Source of the DNA: Hyphomonadaceae bacterium TMED5
GTDB lineage: Bacteria > Pseudomonadota > Alphaproteobacteria > Caulobacterales > Hyphomonadaceae
DNA length: 64,000 nucleotides
Direction: 5' to 3'
Assembly (NCBI GenBank): GCA_002173095.1
Contig: NHBK01000018.1
Span: 62,001 to 126,000, forward strand
Below are positions 37,642 through 47,237 of the stretch, one piece after another. The notes under the pieces are model-generated. The model was not told where the DNA came from. It saw only the letters and a program-made list of their open reading frames with translations, and did not search any database. The position numbers were made by a program, and so were the translations under genes. Every line of letters begins with the position of its first letter. Within the stretch, counting starts at the first letter, position 1.

Positions 37642-38626
37642 GCTCGTTTCACTCATCGCCCTTATTGCTGCTGGCGTTTCAGCGGCGCAGGCGCAGGTTC
37701 TGAATGTTCAGGAATCGACCGTTATTGATTACCGCACCGTGGTTGCTCGTATTGAAGCCGGTGATGTGGCGACCGCGCGTTCGCGTCTGCAGGGCGTCGT
37801 TACCCGACTGAATATTGATGAAGGTCAGGTTGTTGAGGCTGGTGAGTTGGTAGCTATTGTAACCGACGAAACGATTGGTCCGGGCCTTGCCGCTTTTGAT
37901 GGTCGCATCGCAGCGCTCCAATCTCAGATTCTTCAGGCCGAAGCTGACATTGCGCGCAATGAAGCGCTTTATGAGGATGGGTTTTTCCCTCGCGCACGTC
38001 TGGATGAGCAACGTACTCAGCTTGATGTATTGAACCGCAATCTTTCGGCAGTTCAGGCTGAACGCCGCGCGCTGTCTGCGCGTCAATCGGAAGGCCGTAT
38101 CCTTGCGCCAGCTGATTCCCGCGTGACAAGCGTGAGCGTTGTCGAAGGTTCCGTGGTCAGCCCGGGTGAAGTGATTGCTAGCTTTGCGACGCTGAACGGC
38201 GTTGTGCGCCTGTCGCTTCCGGAACGTCATGCCTCTCAGGTTTCAGAAGGTGAAACCATCACGCTTCAACAGCCCTCACGCGGCAATGAAATTCACTCCG
38301 CCACAATCATGACCGTGTACCCGGAACTTCGAAATGGTTCTGTCGTCGCCGATGCCACTGTGCAGGGCGGCCTGAATGCGCTGGTTGGTGAGCGTGTGGA
38401 TGTGCTTGCGCCAATTGGCGAACGTCGAGCGATCCGCATTCCTCAGGAGTATGTATCTACGCGCTATGGCGTGGATTTTGTGCGCGTTCAGGTTGGTGAC
38501 CGCTTTGTCGATGCGCCTGTCGCACTTGCGTCTCCGCTCGGTGATACGGCTGGTGAATACGAAATTCTCACTGGGCTTCGCCCGGGTGACCGCATCATGA
38601 TGCCGGAGTCCGATCATGAAGGCTGA
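37628..38626 (+). CDS. RND efflux periplasmic adaptor subunit
   Basis: A 332-residue membrane-fusion protein with a signal peptide (MVATKLVSLIALIAAGVSAA, cleavage near AQA-QVL). The lipoyl halves read 'GVVTRLNIDEGQVVEAGELV' and 'LAPADSRVTSVSVVEGSVVS', separated by a coiled-coil hairpin (about 90-150, 'IAALQSQILQAEADIARNEA'). The beta-barrel and membrane-proximal parts follow. It connects the RND pump to TolC. It overlaps the rhodanese gene by 14 bases and the pump gene by 11, showing a single translation unit. A longer open frame upstream lies inside the rhodanese gene and lacks a signal peptide. Confidence 0.92.
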   Translation: MVATKLVSLIALIAAGVSAAQAQVLNVQESTVIDYRTVVARIEAGDVATARSRLQGVVTRLNIDEGQVVEAGELVAIVTDETIGPGLAAFDGRIAALQSQILQAEADIARNEALYEDGFFPRARLDEQRTQLDVLNRNLSAVQAERRALSARQSEGRILAPADSRVTSVSVVEGSVVSPGEVIASFATLNGVVRLSLPERHASQVSEGETITLQQPSRGNEIHSATIMTVYPELRNGSVVADATVQGGLNALVGERVDVLAPIGERRAIRIPQEYVSTRYGVDFVRVQVGDRFVDAPVALASPLGDTAGEYEILTGLRPGDRIMMPESDHEG

Positions 38627-41600
38627 TATTTCTGGCAGCATCACACGGGGAACGATCCGCTCTCCACTGACGCCGCTATTTCTTCTTTCAGCGCTTGCCG
38701 TAGGTCTGATCGCGCTTCTCACTATTCCACGTGAGGAAGAGCCGCAGATTTCTGTGCCAATGGTCGACATTATGGTGTCTGCGCCGGGTCTTCGCGCTGC
38801 GGATGTCGTTGAGCAGGTGTCTGAACCTCTCGAACAGATTGTCATGGCGATCCCTGATGTTGAGCATGTCTATTCGCAGTCTCAGGATGATGGCGCGCTG
38901 GTAACAGCCCGCTTCATTGTGGGTACAGATGCGGACGACGCCGTGCTGCGTATTCACGAGCGTATTCGCGCAAATGCAGACCGTATTCCGCCAGATGTGC
39001 CAATGCCTATGGTGGTGGCGCGTGGCATTAATGACGTGCCTATCGTCAATCTGACCCTGTCGCCCGAAGACTGGACAGGTGATGTCTGGACCGACACCAG
39101 CCTGCGTATGCTGGCTGATGAGCTTCAGCGTGAGCTGATGAAGGTCGATGATGTCGGCATTACTTATGTCGTTGGTGGGCGCCCGCTGGAAATGCGTGTC
39201 GAGCCGGACATTCAGGCCCTTGCAGCCTATGGTGTGCCGTTGCAGACGCTCGTTCAGGCTGTTCAACAGGCTGCGAGCGCTACGCCTGTCGGGTCTGCGC
39301 GTCAGGATGGTCAGAATGTGATTGTTCAGGCGGGCGACCGCATCAATTCTGTCAGTGAACTTGAACGCCTTGAGCTTTCCGGCCTTCAGGGCCGCCGGGT
39401 CTATTTGTCAGACGTTGCAACCGTCCGTGTGACGGGCCAGGAAATTGAAGATCGCGTCTGGACGCTGGAACGTGAAGGCGATGCCTTCACTGCGCGCCCT
39501 GCGGTCACGCTTGCGCTGGCTAAGCGCCCGGGTGCAAACGCTGTGAATGTGGCCGAAGCCATTTTGCACCGTGTTCATCAGCTTGAAGGTGAACTCATTC
39601 CTGAGGGCGTTCAGGTTGAGGTTACCCGTGACTATGGCGAAACAGCCAACCACAAAGCCAATGAGCTGTTGTTCCACCTTGGCCTTGCGACCGTTTCCAT
39701 CGTTATTCTGATCGCTTTCTCTATTGGCTGGCGCGAAGCGCTGGTCACGCTGATCGTCATCCCAACGACCATTCTGCTTACGCTGTTTGCGTCCTTGATC
39801 ATGGGATACACGATCAACCGTGTAAGCCTGTTCGCGCTCATCTTCTCAATCGGTATTCTGGTGGATGATGCGATTGTCATCATCGAGAATATTTCCCGTC
39901 ACTGGGCGATGAATGATGGACGCACGCGTACGCAGGCTGCGATTGATGCGGTTTCTGAAGTGGGCAACCCGACCATCATTGCGACACTGACCGTTATCGC
40001 GGCGCTTCTGCCAATGATGTTCGTGTCCGGTCTGATGGGCCCATACATGGCTCCAATTCCGGCAAATGCCTCTGCGGCGATGATGTTCAGCTTCTTCGTG
40101 GCTGTGGGTATTGCGCCATGGCTTCTGATGAAAATTGCCGCCAACGGCAAAGGCGCAGCGCATGCCCATGATGAGCATGCTGAAACGCGGCTCAGTAAAT
40201 TCTATCGGAAAGTGGCTGGGCCGATTGTCGCCTCTCGCCGCAATGCGTGGATATTTCTGATTGCTGTCGGTGTTGCAACGCTTGCATCCATGAGCCTGTT
40301 CGCCTTCAAAGTGGTGCCGGTAAAACTGCTTCCATTCGACAATAAATCTGAGATTCAGATCGTGCTCGACCTGCAGGAAGGCGCGACACTGGAAGATGCA
40401 GAACGCACGCTGTTTGCTCTGGCCGACGCTGTACGTGAAGTCGAGGAAGTTGAGACCATTCAGGTTTATGCGGGCACTGCCGCACCATTCAACTTCAATG
40501 GTCTGGTACGTCACTATTTCTTGCGTAATTCGCCTGAGCTGGGAGACCTTCAGGTCAATCTCAGCGAAAAGACCGAACGTAGCCGCGACAGCCATGCGAT
40601 TGCTCTGGAACTGCGCGAGCTGATCCATCAGATCCCTCTGCCCGAGGGCGCGAATGTCGCCGTTGTGGAAGTGCCGCCAGGCCCGCCCGTCATCGCGACG
40701 CTTATGGCGGAGATTTATGGTCCGACACCGGAAGCGCGTCGTCAGACCGCTGCGATTGTTCGTGGTTTCTTCGAAGAAACGGACTTCATCGTGGACGTGA
40801 ATGATTCCATCGGCACGCCAGCACCTCGTCTGTCTGTATCGGTGGACGAGCCACGCGCCGCAGATTTCGGCGTCATGCAACAGGATGTGGCGGACACGAT
40901 TGCGATGGTGTTCAGCGGTCAGACGGCGGGTGTAAATCCACGTGGTGAGGGGCGTGATCCGATCAATATCAATATCCGTCTGCCAAGGTCAGAGCGTAGC
41001 TGGACACAGGAGATCAACTCCATTCCGGTGCTGCGGCGTCTCGCAGAGCAGGGCGCTGCGCCTGTCGAACTGGGTGAGCTGGTCAATGTGTCTGAAGAAG
41101 TGGGCTCTCCGCTTATCTTCCGCCGTGATGGCTATTTCACCGACATGGTGATGGGCGAACTTGCCGGTCAGTATGAGGCGCCAATCTATGGCATGTTCGA
41201 AATTCAGGATCGTATCGCTGAATATGACTGGGCTGCTGCAGGGCTGACTGCGCCAGCTGTTAGCATGTATGGCCAGCCTGAAGACGAGACCAGCCCAACC
41301 ATACTGTGGGATGGCGAATGGGAAATCACCTATGTGACTTTCCGGGATATGGGCCTTGCCTTCGGTGTTGCGCTGGTCGGCATCTATATTCTGGTGGTCG
41401 CGCAGTTCGGAACGTTCCGTGTGCCGCTGATCATTCTGACGCCGGTTCCGCTAACGCTGATTGGTATCATGATTGGTCACTGGTTGTTCGGCGCGGCGTT
41501 TACGGCGACATCCATGATTGGTTTCATTGCGCTCGCCGGCATCATTGTGCGCAACTCAATCCTGCTTGTTGACTTTGTCCGGCATAGACAGGATGAGAAC

Positions 41601-41879
41601 AGCCCGCTCCGTGAAGTCTTGCTGGATGCCGGGGCGATTCGCTTCAAACCCATCGTTTTGACGGCTTTGGCGGCTATGATTGGTGCAGCAGTGATCCTTA
41701 CGGACCCTATTTTTCAGGGGCTGGCGATCTCTCTGTTGTTCGGACTGGCGTCGTCCACCGCACTTACTGTATTGGTAATACCCGCAATTTATATTGCTCT
41801 GAGGGGACCAGAATGGAAGATGCGCGTTAAGTCATCAGAGATGTCTGATGAAAGTTTTGAAGAGGAGGCTGCGAGCTGA
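38616..41879 (+). CDS. RND family efflux permease (HAE-like)
   Basis: A 1087-residue proton-driven inner-membrane pump. The TM4 motif 'IGILVDDAIVIIENISRHW' carries the Asp-Asp pair of HAE-type (hydrophobe/amphiphile) exporters, not the heavy-metal type. The first helix 'PLFLLSALAVGLIALLTIPR' and large periplasmic loops with 'PREEEPQISVPMVDIMVSAP' are typical. TM segments cluster at about 340-560 and 900-1060. It is overlapped by the adaptor gene and ends one base into the ArsR gene. Export of a reactive-sulfur species is suggested only by its neighbours. Confidence 0.94.
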   Translation: MKADISGSITRGTIRSPLTPLFLLSALAVGLIALLTIPREEEPQISVPMVDIMVSAPGLRAADVVEQVSEPLEQIVMAIPDVEHVYSQSQDDGALVTARFIVGTDADDAVLRIHERIRANADRIPPDVPMPMVVARGINDVPIVNLTLSPEDWTGDVWTDTSLRMLADELQRELMKVDDVGITYVVGGRPLEMRVEPDIQALAAYGVPLQTLVQAVQQAASATPVGSARQDGQNVIVQAGDRINSVSELERLELSGLQGRRVYLSDVATVRVTGQEIEDRVWTLEREGDAFTARPAVTLALAKRPGANAVNVAEAILHRVHQLEGELIPEGVQVEVTRDYGETANHKANELLFHLGLATVSIVILIAFSIGWREALVTLIVIPTTILLTLFASLIMGYTINRVSLFALIFSIGILVDDAIVIIENISRHWAMNDGRTRTQAAIDAVSEVGNPTIIATLTVIAALLPMMFVSGLMGPYMAPIPANASAAMMFSFFVAVGIAPWLLMKIAANGKGAAHAHDEHAETRLSKFYRKVAGPIVASRRNAWIFLIAVGVATLASMSLFAFKVVPVKLLPFDNKSEIQIVLDLQEGATLEDAERTLFALADAVREVEEVETIQVYAGTAAPFNFNGLVRHYFLRNSPELGDLQVNLSEKTERSRDSHAIALELRELIHQIPLPEGANVAVVEVPPGPPVIATLMAEIYGPTPEARRQTAAIVRGFFEETDFIVDVNDSIGTPAPRLSVSVDEPRAADFGVMQQDVADTIAMVFSGQTAGVNPRGEGRDPININIRLPRSERSWTQEINSIPVLRRLAEQGAAPVELGELVNVSEEVGSPLIFRRDGYFTDMVMGELAGQYEAPIYGMFEIQDRIAEYDWAAAGLTAPAVSMYGQPEDETSPTILWDGEWEITYVTFRDMGLAFGVALVGIYILVVAQFGTFRVPLIILTPVPLTLIGIMIGHWLFGAAFTATSMIGFIALAGIIVRNSILLVDFVRHRQDENSPLREVLLDAGAIRFKPIVLTALAAMIGAAVILTDPIFQGLAISLLFGLASSTALTVLVIPAIYIALRGPEWKMRVKSSEMSDESFEEEAAS

Positions 41880-42196
41880 TGGATGTTCCGCACCCTAATA
41901 CAAAAGATGCGTTCGATGTGGTCTCAGACCGCATTAACGAGGCGTCGGAAGTGCTTAAGGCCATGGCCAGCGAGACGAGGCTTAAAATCCTCTGCGCGCT
42001 CAGCTCTGGTGAGCTTTCCGTCAATCAGCTTGTAGAGCTGACGGACCAGTCTCAATCGGCCGTATCTCAGCATCTTGCTAAATTGCGCGCTGCTGGACTG
42101 GTGGAATCCCGTCGTGATGCACAGACGATTTTCTATCGCTGCAGCGGTGGCATCGGTAAGGCCCTTGTCGACACTCTTTGCGAGTTCTACGGATAG
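41879..42196 (+). CDS. ArsR family regulator, likely SqrR/BigR/YgaV-type sulfur sensor
   Basis: A 105-residue winged-helix repressor: 'AMASETRLKILCALSSGELS' (start of the fold), recognition helix 'TDQSQSAVSQHLAKLRAAGL' and wing 'ESRRDAQTIFYRC'. It has no arsenic or cadmium site, but C39 ('LKILCAL') and C101 ('DTLCEFYG') occupy the positions of the cysteine pair that forms a polysulfide bridge in SqrR and BigR; C88 is a third. It is the last gene of the rhodanese-RND operon (1-base overlap) and probably represses both divergent operons until reactive sulfur accumulates. Sulfur sensing is inferred. Confidence 0.86.
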   Translation: MDVPHPNTKDAFDVVSDRINEASEVLKAMASETRLKILCALSSGELSVNQLVELTDQSQSAVSQHLAKLRAAGLVESRRDAQTIFYRCSGGIGKALVDTLCEFYG

Positions 42197-42232
42197 GAAA
42201 AGCCCTCAGGGCAAACCTTCCGGAGACCCGAG

Positions 42233-43423
42233 TTGATTGATCGCGAAGACGCGCTGCGACTTATACAATCTGTTGATCCGCTGAGCGGGTCCGAAAATGT
42301 GCCCGTGCAATCCTGTGTCGGGCGCATTCTTTTTTCTCCTGTCATTGCCGGACTAACTCTGCCGCCAGCGAATATGTCGGCCATGGATGGGTATGCGGTT
42401 CGGCGCGCTGATGCCGTTCAGGGGAAATCTCTAAAGGTCATTGGTGAGGCTGCTGCCGGGCACCCATTTCGCGGTGCGGTGTCAGAGAATGAATGCGTAC
42501 GCGTATTCACCGGTTCAGTCATTCCCGATGGCGCGGATCAGGTGATCATTCAGGAAAATGTTGACCGCACGGGCGAAGACATCAGATTGGTAGAACCGAT
42601 CAGCGCATCTGCTCACATCCGCAAAGCGGGTATAGATTTCAGTGAAGGGCAGACACTCCTCAAGGCCGGGGCGACGCTTCGGCCACGTCATTTGTCCATT
42701 TGCGCTGCGGCGAACCATGCTGTGCTGAATGTCAGAAAACGGCCAAAGGTGGCGATCCTCTCAAATGGGGATGAACTTGTCCCGCCCGGGAGCCAGCTTG
42801 AAGAGGGACAGATCATTGCGTCCAACGCATACACGCTGGGTGCGCTGATTACGCAATGGGGCGGTGAGGCTGTCGATCTGGGAGTCGCGCCGGATGATCC
42901 GGCGGCAATTTGTCAGATGATTGAGGCAGCGGCTGATGTGGATGTATTCGTTCCAGTCGGCGGAGCCTCAGTTGGCGATCATGATCACATGAAAGCCGTT
43001 TTTGCTGAGTTTGGCTTTGACACAATGTTCAGCAAGGTAAAGGTCAAACCCGGCAAACCGACCTGGTTTTCAAAATCGGGCGATCGGCTTGCGCTTGGTC
43101 TGCCGGGCAATCCTGCGTCAGCCCTTGTCTGCGCGCATTTGTTCCTTCTGCCGCTCATCGCTCAGCTTTTGGGGAAGACAGCAGAAGCGAGCTGGTGTGA
43201 AGCGCATCTGACTGAAGCAATTTCCGCCAATGGTGGACGCGAGTCCTTCCTGCGTGGTCATCTGAGCTCGGATGATATGGGGCGGCTGACTGTCCAGCCT
43301 ACGGGTAATCAGGATTCATCTCTTCTCAGCCCATTCATCCTCGCTGATGTTCTGATCCAGCGTGCTGCAAATGCAGGCGCTGCAGGTGAAGGAGAAAAAG
43401 TTCGCTGCCTCAAACTCGGATGA
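42233..43423 (+). CDS. moeA: Molybdopterin molybdenumtransferase MoeA
   Basis: A 396-residue enzyme inserting molybdate into adenylated molybdopterin. Motifs: 'LTLPPANMSAMDGYAVRRAD', 'VFTGSVIPDGADQVIIQENV', 'VAILSNGDELVPPGSQL', 'VPVGGASVGDHDHMK' and 'GLPGNPASALVCAHLFLLPL'. The start is TTG 42233 with CGGAGA upstream; no better ATG is in frame. It is 36 bases after the ArsR gene, probably its own unit. A second molybdenum-cofactor gene, mobA, lies at 52.4 kb. Confidence 0.94.
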   Translation: MIDREDALRLIQSVDPLSGSENVPVQSCVGRILFSPVIAGLTLPPANMSAMDGYAVRRADAVQGKSLKVIGEAAAGHPFRGAVSENECVRVFTGSVIPDGADQVIIQENVDRTGEDIRLVEPISASAHIRKAGIDFSEGQTLLKAGATLRPRHLSICAAANHAVLNVRKRPKVAILSNGDELVPPGSQLEEGQIIASNAYTLGALITQWGGEAVDLGVAPDDPAAICQMIEAAADVDVFVPVGGASVGDHDHMKAVFAEFGFDTMFSKVKVKPGKPTWFSKSGDRLALGLPGNPASALVCAHLFLLPLIAQLLGKTAEASWCEAHLTEAISANGGRESFLRGHLSSDDMGRLTVQPTGNQDSSLLSPFILADVLIQRAANAGAAGEGEKVRCLKLG

Positions 43424-43504
43424 CGTAGCGGAAGGCATTGATCTTTCGCTGAACTGCGCGAAACAGAACCAAAACATATATCGACTGGGAAATAGGAGAG
43501 TGAG

Positions 43505-45268
43505 ATGATCACTTCGGCAACCATTGATGACGTCACAAAAGTTCTAACCGATGTTACCGGTATCGGAGCTTTGTCCGGTCAGGACACTTTCCCGGAATTT
43601 GACGAGGATCTTGTCGGCCCTGTTCTGGAAGAAGCGGGTAAGCTGGCAAAAGACATTCTTGCGCCCCTCAATCAGTCAGGCGACCGTGAAGGCGCGGTGC
43701 TGAGGGATGGGCAGGTCTATTCTGCGGCGGGCTTTAAAGATGCTTACGCGGCCTTCCGTGATGGTGGGTGGATGGGGCTTGCCTTTCCGGAAGAGTATGG
43801 CGGTCAGGGCCTTCCAAAGACGCTAGCGGTTGCTGTGATGGAGCTCGTCCAGGCGGCGAACATGTCTTTCAGTCTTTGCCCAATGCTCACCTTTGGCGCG
43901 ATTGAAGCGCTTATCGCGCACGGCACTGAAGAACAGAAAGCCTCCTATCTTCCGAAACTCGTGTCAGGTGAATGGACCGGTACAATGAATTTGACCGAGC
44001 CTCAGGCGGGGTCAGATGTCGGCGCGCTCAAAACCAAAGCTGAACCTAATGGCGATGGAAGCTATGCGATTACCGGCCAGAAGATCTTCATTACCTGGGG
44101 CGATCATGATCTGACGGATAATATCGTCCATCTTGTGCTGGCGCGTCTGCCGGATGCGCCTTCAGGGTCTAAGGGTATCTCGCTGTTCCTCTGTCCTAAG
44201 TTTCTGCTGGATGAAAACGGAGAGCCGGGCGAGCGAAACTCTGTTGGTTGCATTGGCCTTGAACACAAGCTCGGCATTATGGCGTCCCCGACCTGTGTGA
44301 TGGAATATGATGGCGCTAAAGGCTGGCTGATTGGCGAGCCGAATAAAGGCCTCGCGGCCATGTTCACCATGATGAATTCTGCGCGCCTTCAGGTGGGTGT
44401 GCAGGGCGTTGCAATGTCGGAAGCTGCCTATAGCACGGCGCGCCAATATGCTGAGGAGCGCAAGCAGGGGCGGGCTGCGGGCGTGGACGGTTCTTCGCCA
44501 ATTATCAACCATCCTGATATTCAGAATATGCTGCTTCAGATGCGTGCGCGTACTATGGCCGCGCGGTCGATCTGTTTTGAATGTGCGCAAGCAACCGACA
44601 TTGCAGAGACTGCGAGCGAAACGGCCGATGCCAAAGCGGCGAAACAGCTCGAAGAAATCCTCACGCCAATCGCTAAATCATGGTCGACCGATATCGGTAT
44701 GCTGTCTGCCAGTATTGGTGTGCAGATCCATGGCGGCATGGGCTTTATGGGCGAAACGCTCGCCTCCCAGCTTTATCGTGATGCGCGCATTGCGCCGGTC
44801 TATGAAGGTACAAATGGTATTCAGGCGATCGACCTCGCGACACGTAAGCTCTCCATGGCGGATGGTGGCGCAATTCTGGGCCTGTTAGACCAGTTTGCTG
44901 AAAATGCAGCTGCTATGGCGTCTGGTGATGACCGACTATTGAAGCTGACCGGGGACCGACTTTCCAAAGCGGTTACGGCGCTGCGTGCGGCAACAGAATG
45001 GCTACTCGACGTCCGCAAAGGCAATGCAGATGCATTGCTGTTTGGTGCGACGGCGTATCAGGAATTGTTTGGCCGTGTTGCGGGGGTTCACTATCTCGCT
45101 CGGGGTGCGATGAGCGCGAACGGCAAGGGCTCGAACTCTGGCAAAGAACTGGCCTCACTGGCGCTGTTCCTGGCAGATTTTGACCTCGGAGACGCAGAGG
45201 GCTTCCTTGCACGTATCAAGCTGGGAGAAGCGCTTTCGCCTGAGGATCGCATGGAGCTGCTGCCGTAA
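43505..45268 (+). CDS. Acyl-CoA dehydrogenase with C-terminal extension
   Basis: A 587-residue FAD enzyme. The substrate/FAD stretch 'TGTMNLTEPQAGSDVGALKT' and 'FITWGDHDLTDNI', and the catalytic-base motif 'PVYEGTNGIQAIDLATRKL' are present; the extra 120-residue C-terminal domain is that of the large, FadE-related group (acyl-CoA dehydrogenase with an AcdA-C extension), oxidising medium or long-chain acyl-CoA. ATAGGAGAG precedes the ATG. A strong bidirectional terminator follows. Confidence 0.93.
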   Translation: MITSATIDDVTKVLTDVTGIGALSGQDTFPEFDEDLVGPVLEEAGKLAKDILAPLNQSGDREGAVLRDGQVYSAAGFKDAYAAFRDGGWMGLAFPEEYGGQGLPKTLAVAVMELVQAANMSFSLCPMLTFGAIEALIAHGTEEQKASYLPKLVSGEWTGTMNLTEPQAGSDVGALKTKAEPNGDGSYAITGQKIFITWGDHDLTDNIVHLVLARLPDAPSGSKGISLFLCPKFLLDENGEPGERNSVGCIGLEHKLGIMASPTCVMEYDGAKGWLIGEPNKGLAAMFTMMNSARLQVGVQGVAMSEAAYSTARQYAEERKQGRAAGVDGSSPIINHPDIQNMLLQMRARTMAARSICFECAQATDIAETASETADAKAAKQLEEILTPIAKSWSTDIGMLSASIGVQIHGGMGFMGETLASQLYRDARIAPVYEGTNGIQAIDLATRKLSMADGGAILGLLDQFAENAAAMASGDDRLLKLTGDRLSKAVTALRAATEWLLDVRKGNADALLFGATAYQELFGRVAGVHYLARGAMSANGKGSNSGKELASLALFLADFDLGDAEGFLARIKLGEALSPEDRMELLP

Positions 45269-45290
45269 TTCTAGCCGGCTCAAAGACACA

Positions 45291-45317
45291 AAAAAGGGGG
45301 CTTAGAGCCCCCTTTTT
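45291..45317. terminator. Bidirectional Rho-independent terminator
   Basis: AAAAAGGGGGCT-TAG-AGCCCCCTTTTT, a perfect 12-bp stem with flanking A and T runs on both strands. It lies between the convergent acyl-CoA dehydrogenase and BCCT genes and can terminate both. Confidence 0.93.
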
Positions 45318-45318
45318 C

Positions 45319-46953
45319 TTATTCGGCTTGTTCTTCCTGCCAGGCATTTATCTTTCTGTGCTCGTCCCGCATGCCGAGATAGAGGCTCAGGCAACAGATA
45401 AGCAGGATGATGGTGAAAGGTAATGCTGCCGTGATCGTGCCGGCTTGTAGTGATTGCAGCGCATCCTCGCCACCACCATAGAGCAGAGCAGAGGCCGTAA
45501 GGCCGAGCGAGCATGCCCAGAAAATGCGCTGGCCCACCGGGGCATCTGTTTTGCCGCCAGAGGTGATCGTATCAACGACGAGAGCGCCTGAATCTGCTGA
45601 GGTCACGATGAAGACGATCAGCAGCATAATTGCTGCGATGGATGTGATCAGGGCGAGCGGCATGCTTGCCAGCATTTCGAACAGCACGGTCGATGAGTTG
45701 GATACACCGTCAGCCAGCGTGCCGACGCCCTCATCATATTGAAGGATTGCAGTTTCGCCGAATGCCGTGAACCAGATAAGGCAGATGGCGAAAGGTGCCA
45801 GCAGCACGACTGCGAAATACTCTCGAACCGTACGGCCTTTGGAAATGCGCGCAATGAACATGCCGACAAACGGGCACCAGGAAATCCACCACGCCCAATA
45901 GAAGATCGTCCAGTCATGGAACCAGTTGATATCTGCGCGATCACGCCAGTCTGTCAGAGCGGGGGCCTGTGTGATGTAGCCCCAGAGGTTTTCGCCAAGG
46001 CCGGTGAAGATCAATACGGTTGGGCCTGCAATGATCACGAAGACGAGCAGGGCGAATGCGACGCCCATATTGATGTCTGAGAGCAGCTTCACGCCCCCAT
46101 CCATTCCGCGAATGACCGAGATCACCGCGAGACCGGTCATGCCACAGATCAGCCCGATCTGAAGTCAGATGCTTGGCGCAATATCGAACATGAAGGCGAT
46201 ACCGTTCGCAGCCTGAGTGCCGCCAAGGCCAATGGTAGTTGCAAGCCCGAAAATGGTTGATACGACCGCGAACAGGTCAATGATGTGGCCCGGCCAGCCC
46301 CAGATGCGCTCTCCAATCAGAGGATAGAAGGCGGATCGTACGCTGAGTGGAAGACCTTTGTTATGGGCAAAGAAGCCAAGCGATAGCCCTGCAACTGCGT
46401 AGATGGCCCAGGGCGCGAGCCCCCAGTGAAACAGTGTTGCGGAGAACGCCATGTGTTGGGCCTGCGGTGTAGCAGGTTCAACGTTCAGCGGTGTTCCGAA
46501 CCAATCTGTATAATAGGCCAGCGGTTCAGCTGCGCCCCAGAACATGAAGCCGACGCCAACGCCCGCAGCGAACAGCATGGCTACCCATGAGTGGATTTTG
46601 AAGTCAGGCGTCGCATCTTGTCCACCAAGGCGGATGCGCCCCAGCGGTGATATGCACAAAGCGATACAGAAAATGAAAATGATGACGGGTGTTACGGCGA
46701 ACAACCAGTCAAATGTTTCGAGTGTTGCCGCTTTGGCGGACAGCATGGCATCTGATGCGACCTGCGGAAATGCGAGGGTGAGTGCTGAGAATAGCAGCAC
46801 AATGCCTGCCGAAAGAAAGAATACGGGATTGTGGATATCCAATCCCATAACTTCGACATTGTCCTGACCGATTTCATAATCGGTTTCGTACTCAAGAACG
46901 TCCTGAGGAACGATGGTTTCAATGTCGGTGGTGGATTCGTCGGAATTCGTCAT
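45319..46953 (-). pseudogene. BCCT family transporter interrupted by an in-frame TGA
   Basis: A betaine/choline/carnitine-type secondary transporter. The N-terminal half has 'AMLFAAGVGVGFMFWGAAEP' and 'FHWGLAPWAIYAVAGL'; the C-terminal half has the TM8 motif 'FYWAWWISWCPFVGMFIA' that forms the substrate tryptophan box. A single TGA at 46165-46167, in 'FDIAPSI-stop-LQIGLIC', splits it; both halves are in the same frame, so one substitution (for example from TGG) explains it. Without the stop it would be a complete protein of about 544 residues. ATG 46953 is chosen over TTG 46968. Either inactive, a sequencing error, or read through at low level. Confidence 0.88.
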
Positions 46954-46983
46954 GGGTCTGTCATGCAATAAATATCTTGATCG

Positions 46984-47035
46984 TCAAACGAAAGAATCAC
47001 GCATGGCGCCGGATATTTTTGGTTTTCTCGTTTGA
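46984..47035. repeat. Separated inverted repeat in the divergent BCCT/TonB receptor gap
   Basis: TCAAACGA at 46984-46991 and TCGTTTGA at 47028-47035 are perfect inverted arms 36 bases apart, 31 bases from the BCCT start. They could be two half-sites of an operator. The rest of the 46954-47237 gap (284 bases) is AT-rich and without a gene. Confidence 0.4.
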
Positions 47036-47237
47036 AATACCCTGAAATCGAAATAAAAACCCGTCTGATTGTGCCATATTTGCAATGTCTGTGGCTTATT
47101 GGTCGCCAGACCTTTCCATCGTCGAAATAATTGATTAATCGAAGTTCATCTTGCGTCTGCCGCGTTAAGTCAGCAGCGGATGCCCGGTTAGCGCCGTCTT
47201 TGTGCGCTGATCGCCCAACACATGATGAGGGGAACTC

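Noticed and set aside
46165-46167. TGA in the BCCT gene as selenocysteine or a recoded tryptophan
   Set aside because: BCCT transporters are not selenoproteins, I saw no selenocysteine insertion hairpin, and other genes here use TGA as a normal stop, so a mutation or error is simpler.
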